From Sphingobacterium sp. UBA6711 (GTDB lineage: Bacteria; Bacteroidota; Bacteroidia; Sphingobacteriales; Sphingobacteriaceae), in NCBI GenBank assembly GCA_002454415.1, contig DKIT01000187.1:1-10026 (forward strand): a DNA stretch of 10,026 nucleotides, written 5' to 3'. Position numbers and translations under genes: made by a program. Below the pieces are notes generated by a model. The model made no database searches. It was given only the letters and a program-made list of their open reading frames with translations, and was not told where the DNA came from. Shown here piece after piece: positions 5,915 to 10,026 of the stretch; position 1 is the stretch's first letter; each line of letters opens with the position of its first letter.

Positions 5915-6964
5915 TTAGATAATCAGCATGGCATCACCGTAACTATAGAATCTGTATTTTTCCTTCACAGCAACCTCATATGCATTCATGACATTTTCAT
6001 AACCTGCAAATGCTGCTATCATGACCAATAAAGTAGATTCCGGTGTGTGGAAATTGGTGATCATCGAATTAGCGATGCTGAAATCGTAAGGTGGATAAAT
6101 AAATTTACTTGTCCAATCCGCAGCTGCCTTTAGGTGGTGGTCAGCGGAAACAGAAGATTCTATTGCGCGCATTGAAGTTGTCCCTACCGCACATACACGA
6201 CGTTTATTGTCAATTGCTCTATTGACAACGCGAGCAGCTTCATCAGTAATAATAAATTGTTCTGAATCCATTTTGTGCTTAGTTAAATCTTCCACTTCAA
6301 CAGTACGGAAAGTACCAAGGCCTACGTGAAGCGTAACTTCGGCAAAATCCACCCCTTTTAGTTCCAAACGTTTCATCAATTCACGAGAGAAGTGAAGACC
6401 TGCGGTTGGCGCTGCAACGGCACCTTCATTTTTTGCGTAAATCGTCTGATAACGAAATTTGTCTTCTGGAGTAGCTTTGCGTTTGATATATTTTGGTAAA
6501 GGTGTCTCACCTAAGATTTCAATATTGCGACGGAACTCTTCATCGGTACCATCAAATAAAAATCTGATTGTACGGCCACGAGAAGTCGTGTTATCTACCA
6601 CCTCTGCAACCAATAAGTCATCTTCACCGAAATATAATTTATTACCAACGCGGATTTTACGCGCCGGATCAACCAATACATCCCAAAGTCGAAGTTCATT
6701 GTTCAATTCACGTAACAAGAAAACTTCAATCGTAGCTCCAGTTTTTTCTTTATTACCGTAAAGACGTGCTGGAAAAACTTTTGTATTGTTTAAAATCATG
6801 ACATCCTTGTCATCGAAATAATCCAATACATCTTTGAAAATTTTGTGTTCAATTTTACCAGTATCTTTATGTAGGACCATCAAACGTGATTCGTCACGAT
6901 TTTCAGAAGGTTCGGAAGCAAGTAATGATTCGGGTAAGTTGAATTTAAATTGAGATAACTTCAT
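5915..6964 (-). CDS. queA: tRNA preQ1(34) S-adenosylmethionine ribosyltransferase-isomerase
   Basis: QueA transfers and isomerises the ribosyl part of S-adenosylmethionine onto preQ1 at the wobble base of tRNAs for Tyr, His, Asn and Asp, giving epoxyqueuosine, in the cytosol. The 349 residues match the family length (E. coli about 356). Recognisable blocks in order are: an N-terminus KLSQFKFNLPESLLA; RDESRLMVL (23-31); LNNTKVFPARL (58-68); GETPLPKYIKR (152-162); YQTIYA (172-177); GAVAAPTAGLHF (181-192); LHVGLGTFRTV; and NFHTPESTLLVMIAAFAG near the C-terminus. Nothing is missing. The ATG at 6964-6962 opens directly into the conserved N-terminus. The gene is transcribed from the divergent 6965-7149 region and ends at the hairpin 5857-5892. 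No other queuosine gene is in view. Confidence 0.96.
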   Translation of the reverse strand: MKLSQFKFNLPESLLASEPSENRDESRLMVLHKDTGKIEHKIFKDVLDYFDDKDVMILNNTKVFPARLYGNKEKTGATIEVFLLRELNNELRLWDVLVDPARKIRVGNKLYFGEDDLLVAEVVDNTTSRGRTIRFLFDGTDEEFRRNIEILGETPLPKYIKRKATPEDKFRYQTIYAKNEGAVAAPTAGLHFSRELMKRLELKGVDFAEVTLHVGLGTFRTVEVEDLTKHKMDSEQFIITDEAARVVNRAIDNKRRVCAVGTTSMRAIESSVSADHHLKAAADWTSKFIYPPYDFSIANSMITNFHTPESTLLVMIAAFAGYENVMNAYEVAVKEKYRFYSYGDAMLII

Positions 6965-7149
6965 CTTTAATGATATATTATATTAATGTCTACCTTTCAG
7001 TGCATTACAGTGCACCGAATACCAGGTTGCAAAAAGCATACAAAGTTATGATTTTTTCGGGTATAGAAAGGGTACATTTCTAATTTATGCATATATTTTT
7101 ACTGATTTTGACATTAAATCAAAACTATGTTGTATTTTAGAATACAATT
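6965..7149. promoter_or_regulatory. Divergent intergenic region with candidate promoters
   Basis: This 185-nt A/T-rich gap is the longest gene-free stretch. Towards queA (minus strand) there is a perfect -7 match TAACTTTG (7048-7041), without a TTG at the right distance upstream. It would give a leader of about 70 nt that contains CAGTGCA twice with a 10-bp period (6998-7014 on +), able to form a short hairpin. Towards the ABC permease (+) there is TTTG at 7107-7110, then 22 nt, then TATTTTAG at 7133-7140 (one mismatch to TAnnTTTG), placing transcription start only a few bases before ATG 7150. No tRNA, riboswitch or small gene is evident. Confidence 0.5.
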
Positions 7150-8394
7150 ATGTTATTCCTTAGATTAATTTTGGAGAGTTGTCTATTTGCTTTTTCTGCA
7201 TTGAGAGACAATCGTACACGCACACTTCTTTCCTTGCTGGGTGTTACTATCGGTATTTTTACCATTATCGGTGTCTTTTCCGCAGTGGATACCTTGCGAA
7301 GTAACATTGAAGAATCGGTGAAGAAGATAGGTAGTAAGACTCTCTATATCGAAAAGTGGCCGTGGGACGGTGGACCAAACTTTCCGTGGTGGAAATATCT
7401 CAATAGACCTGAGCCAACATATAATAATTATCTGGATTTAAAAAGTAGGATGACTACCGCTGAATATATGGCTTATATGATCAGTATTGGTAACACCACC
7501 ATTAAATATAAGAACAATTCTGCTGAAGGGTCGTCGGTCAATGCAGCTACGTATGAAAATCTATATATTCAAAATCTGAATATCATTGATGGCCGATATT
7601 TCGCAGAAAGCGAATCTAGGGGAGGCGCACTCGTTACGGTTCTAGGGGCCAACATTGCTGAGGGGCTCTTCCCTAATGAAGAACCTGTAGGCAAATATAT
7701 CAATATGTTGGGGCGTAAGATTCAGGTCATTGGTGTGCTTAAAAAAGAAGGAAATGGTGTGTTGATAAATACATCCCCAGATGATACCGCTTTTATCCCT
7801 TTTGAGCTTGCTAGAAATTTAGTCAATTATGATAACTTTTCGCCGAGCATTGCGATGGTGATAAAATCTAATTATACATTAAGCGAAGCGGAAAGTGAAG
7901 CTAAAACACTCATGCGTTCTATTCGCCGTATTGCTCCTCAACGGGAGGAGAACTTTTCTATTAACCAAACTACGATGATCACCGGAGCGTTAGATCAGCT
8001 ATTTGGGATTATCAACCTGGCGGGATTTTCGATCGGTATTTTTTCGATCTTAGTTGGAGGATTTGGTATTGCTAACATTATGTTTGTGAGTGTTAAGGAG
8101 CGTACACATATCATTGGCATTCAAAAAGCTTTGGGCGCTAAAAATTTCTTTATCCTTTCGCAGTTTCTAATAGAATCTATTATACTCTGTTTATTAGGAG
8201 GAGGAATCGGTCTAGTCGTCGTATATTTCTTAGCTTTTATTGTTCAGCTAGCAACTGGAGTTGCGATAGTCGTCAGTTTAAAAATGGTGATTCTTACCGT
8301 TTCACTTTCAACCTTTATTGGCTTGATATCGGGGATTGTACCTGCTCTAATGGCCTCCCGTTTGGATCCTGTGGAGGCGATACGAAGTAAATAA
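7150..8394 (+). CDS. ABC transporter permease, MacB/FtsX type
   Basis: A 414-residue inner-membrane permease of the type VII (MacB/LolC/FtsX) class, which couples a cytosolic ATPase to work on the periplasmic side rather than moving solutes through a channel. The amphipathic N-terminus precedes NRTRTLLSLLGVTIGIFTII (21-40), the typical MacB entry into helix one. A large periplasmic MacB_PCD domain covers about residues 48-285 (GRYFAESE, VTVLGANIAEGLF, GVLKKEGNG). Then come helix two (about 288-313), the cytosolic coupling segment SVKERTHIIGIQKALGAK (315-332), helices three (336-362) and four (378-402), and SRLDPVEAIRSK at the end. Features are complete for a half-transporter that dimerises. 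No ATPase gene is in view, though one could be elsewhere. The DUF2306 gene follows by 6 nt. Confidence 0.92.
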   Translation: MLFLRLILESCLFAFSALRDNRTRTLLSLLGVTIGIFTIIGVFSAVDTLRSNIEESVKKIGSKTLYIEKWPWDGGPNFPWWKYLNRPEPTYNNYLDLKSRMTTAEYMAYMISIGNTTIKYKNNSAEGSSVNAATYENLYIQNLNIIDGRYFAESESRGGALVTVLGANIAEGLFPNEEPVGKYINMLGRKIQVIGVLKKEGNGVLINTSPDDTAFIPFELARNLVNYDNFSPSIAMVIKSNYTLSEAESEAKTLMRSIRRIAPQREENFSINQTTMITGALDQLFGIINLAGFSIGIFSILVGGFGIANIMFVSVKERTHIIGIQKALGAKNFFILSQFLIESIILCLLGGGIGLVVVYFLAFIVQLATGVAIVVSLKMVILTVSLSTFIGLISGIVPALMASRLDPVEAIRSK

Positions 8395-8400
8395 AAGCGT

Positions 8401-9039
8401 ATGTTTAAAAAAGCTAAATTATCGATATTAAATGGATTTTGGCTTTTAATTTTCGCCTATAGTTGTCTGCTGATGGCTGAAATCACTTATCGCTACCGAG
8501 GGTTTGGCTTAGATGCAAATTTTTTGATGATCAAGCAGACAGAAATCGAAGAACTGTGGTGGTATAGGTATGTATTTTATACGCACGTCGCTACGGCAAT
8601 TCTCGCCTTACCTGCAGGATTTACGCAGTTTAATTCTTATTTGCTTCATAAATATCCTAAGCTGCACCGAAGTATTGGGTACCTGTACGTAGCTAGTATT
8701 TTAGTCTTTGCTGCCCCTTCCGGGATCGTGATTGGACTTGTCGCCAATGGTGGTTTAATTTCTATTATCGCATTTGAATTATTGGGAATAGCTTGGTTTT
8801 ATTTTACGTGGCGTGCAATTGACTTGGCGATAAAGAAGCGTTTTGATGAGCATCGCAATTTCATGTTGCGTAGCTTTGCATTGACATGCTCTGCACTGAC
8901 CTTACGGTTTTGGAAAGTCACTTTGGTCTTTTTATTCCATCCCAATCCGATGGATATATACCAAATTATTGCTTGGCTTGGTTGGGTACCAAATTTATTA
9001 TTTGTAGAATATATTATTAAAAAAAAACGTGATTTATGA
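8401..9039 (+). CDS. DUF2306 family multi-helix membrane protein
   Basis: A 212-residue inner-membrane protein with about six predicted helices (near 10-28, 57-77, 93-113, 117-137, 155-175 and 185-205). It carries histidine/arginine motifs typical of DUF2306: THVATAILALPAGFTQF (His62), KLHRSIGYLY (His89, Arg90) and DEHRNFMLRSFALT (His151, Arg152, Arg157). The paired histidines on different helices recall metal- or heme-binding membrane proteins, but no function is established and I make no biochemical call. The ATG lies 6 nt after the permease stop. Its TGA overlaps the ATG of the lipoprotein gene (ATGA), which indicates co-translation. Membership of DUF2306 is by recognition of the motif pattern. 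Confidence 0.82.
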   Translation: MFKKAKLSILNGFWLLIFAYSCLLMAEITYRYRGFGLDANFLMIKQTEIEELWWYRYVFYTHVATAILALPAGFTQFNSYLLHKYPKLHRSIGYLYVASILVFAAPSGIVIGLVANGGLISIIAFELLGIAWFYFTWRAIDLAIKKRFDEHRNFMLRSFALTCSALTLRFWKVTLVFLFHPNPMDIYQIIAWLGWVPNLLFVEYIIKKKRDL

Positions 9040-9950
9040 GAAGTAAAATCTATTTATTGCTAATGTTATCGTTCATGTTCAGCTGTAAAGGGAAAACTGA
9101 TAAAAAAAGCGGTGAAATACGAGCAAAGGATTCGGTTGTTCTGGAACAGGAAGTTCATCAAGATCTCTATGGAAATTGGGTAGGCGAATTTATTGTCGAT
9201 GAGAATATACTTAAAGAAGGAGAGGGATTACCTTCTACGGATTATTATCCAAAGATAAATTTGACAATAAAAAAAGTTACAGATAAAGGTAATGTATTTG
9301 GTCAGAACGTAGTCAAAGGAAACTTACGTCCTCTCACAGGAAAGCTTGAAGGTGTTGGTAATGCGATTCAATTGTTACTTGACGAACCAGGGGATAAAAA
9401 ATCTGATGGACGTTTTGAAATCAAATTTAAAGACGATACTTTGATGGGAACCTGGACTGCCTATGATCAAAATGTAAAGATCAAAAGGCGAAGTTTTAAA
9501 CTTTTAAAGAAGCAATTTTCTTATAACCCCAATTTGATGTTAAATGATCAGAATGATGAGTATGGTACGTTGGTAGATTGGGTAAATGCAAAGAAGCAGG
9601 AGGCCACTGAAGTAGACGGTGATTCGACTTATACATTTGTTATGGAATACTACAGATCAGCATCTCCAGCTGTTTATCAACTCAATGCTTCCAAGCAAAA
9701 ATTAACAGAAAAAGATTTGAAAAATCTGAAAAAATTAGATTTGGAAATTATTCGGAATACAATTTTTGCAAGGCATGGTTATGCATTTACCAAACCGAGT
9801 ATTCGCCAGTTTTTTGAGCCGGTAGATTGGTATGTCCCAGTTTCGAAAGACGTCAGTTCAGATTTGAGCCAAGTAGAAAAAGATAACATTGTGTTGCTTA
9901 CTAGATTTGAAAAGTATGCGAAGGATAACTATGATACATTTGGACGGTAA
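9036..9950 (+). CDS. YARHG-domain lipoprotein
   Basis: A 304-residue exported lipoprotein. The signal peptide is MRSKIYLLLMLSFMFSC, with the modified cysteine at 17 in a loose Bacteroidetes lipobox (FMFSC). The residues after it (KGKTDKK) are basic rather than acidic, so the acidic surface-export signal known from Bacteroidetes is not seen and a periplasmic-facing location is more likely. Residues about 45-180 form a beta-rich domain opening with DLYGNWVGEFIVDE, with repeated K-rich strands (INLTIKKVTDKGNV, IKFKDDTLMGTWTAYD) reminiscent of a lipocalin-like barrel. The C-terminus is a YARHG domain: LKKLDLEIIRNTIFARHGYAF (ARHG at 245-248), FF..VDWYVP (259-268), LSQVEKDNIVLLTRFE. Its role is unknown. 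The start overlaps the DUF2306 stop by 4 nt. A long hairpin follows at 9982-10026. Confidence 0.88.
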   Translation: MRSKIYLLLMLSFMFSCKGKTDKKSGEIRAKDSVVLEQEVHQDLYGNWVGEFIVDENILKEGEGLPSTDYYPKINLTIKKVTDKGNVFGQNVVKGNLRPLTGKLEGVGNAIQLLLDEPGDKKSDGRFEIKFKDDTLMGTWTAYDQNVKIKRRSFKLLKKQFSYNPNLMLNDQNDEYGTLVDWVNAKKQEATEVDGDSTYTFVMEYYRSASPAVYQLNASKQKLTEKDLKNLKKLDLEIIRNTIFARHGYAFTKPSIRQFFEPVDWYVPVSKDVSSDLSQVEKDNIVLLTRFEKYAKDNYDTFGR

Positions 9951-9981
9951 TCCTGTCTTAGTGAATTGCTTTTGAAAGTTG

Positions 9982-10026
9982 ATCCTATAGAAAAGGCTTT
10001 ACAGTGTAAAGCCTTTTCTATAGGAT
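9982..10026. terminator. Perfect 21-bp inverted repeat, probable bidirectional terminator
   Basis: Bases 9982-10002 are the exact reverse complement of 10006-10026, with AGT between them. The core GGCTTTAC/GTAAAGCC is flanked by AAAA on the left and TTTT on the right, so either strand reads as a stem followed by a T-run. It lies 31 nt after the YARHG lipoprotein stop. A further 9 bp (ATCCTATAG/CTATAGGAT) extend the pairing beyond the T-run to the last base of the window, so the repeat may continue. Confidence 0.8.

Noticed and set aside
6965..7040. PreQ1 riboswitch in the queA leader
   Set aside because: The leader lacks the C-rich loop and A-rich tail that form the preQ1-I pseudoknot; only a short GTGCA hairpin is seen.
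1..10026. CRISPR array, insertion sequence, tRNA/rRNA, prophage or defence island
   Set aside because: No spaced repeats, transposase motifs, tRNA folds or phage genes were found; gene content is housekeeping and envelope with uniform base composition.

Overview
The window comes from a low-GC Bacteroidetes genome, most likely Sphingobacteriaceae (Sphingobacterium or Pedobacter type). The protein families point there: DUF4199, YARHG lipoprotein, Lmo0937-type small membrane protein, and a dihydroorotase with a Bacteroidetes-like C-terminus. So do promoter-like elements of the Bacteroidetes sigma-70 type (TTTG, about 20 nt, TAnnTTTG) and the scarcity of Shine-Dalgarno sites. The genus is inferred, not proven.

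Layout. Bases 1-1605 (+) hold the 3' end of pyrC (dihydroorotase), a very acidic cytosolic protein of unknown function and a four-helix DUF4199 membrane protein. They are packed 4 nt apart and end at a hairpin terminator at 1631-1660. Bases 1701-3788 (+) hold two glycosyltransferases, a membrane-anchored GT2 of the dolichol-phosphate-mannose synthase/GtrB type and a cytosolic GT4, which probably act on a lipid-linked or surface glycan. A well-formed promoter at 3803-3834 opens a pair with rare TTG starts: an uncharacterised 90-residue protein overlapping a PhnP-like metallo-beta-lactamase-fold hydrolase (3871-4907). A small gene for a 51-residue Lmo0937-family membrane protein lies at 4986-5141.

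Bases 5152-6964 are on the minus strand: queA (queuosine tRNA modification) followed by ispD (MEP isoprenoid pathway), with a strong terminator between them. The divergent 185-nt gap 6965-7149 contains candidate promoters in both directions. Bases 7150-9950 (+) form a tight three-gene unit: a MacB/FtsX-type ABC permease without an ATPase in view, a DUF2306 multi-helix membrane protein, and a lipoprotein with a C-terminal YARHG domain. A perfect 21-bp inverted repeat ending on the last base of the window looks like its, possibly bidirectional, terminator.

Most of this is housekeeping or envelope biology. I found no CRISPR array, mobile element, RNA gene or convincing new defence system. The least explained parts are the permease/DUF2306/YARHG unit, the TTG-started pair at 3871-4907, the atypical nucleotide-binding motif of the GT4 enzyme and the long palindrome at the right edge.
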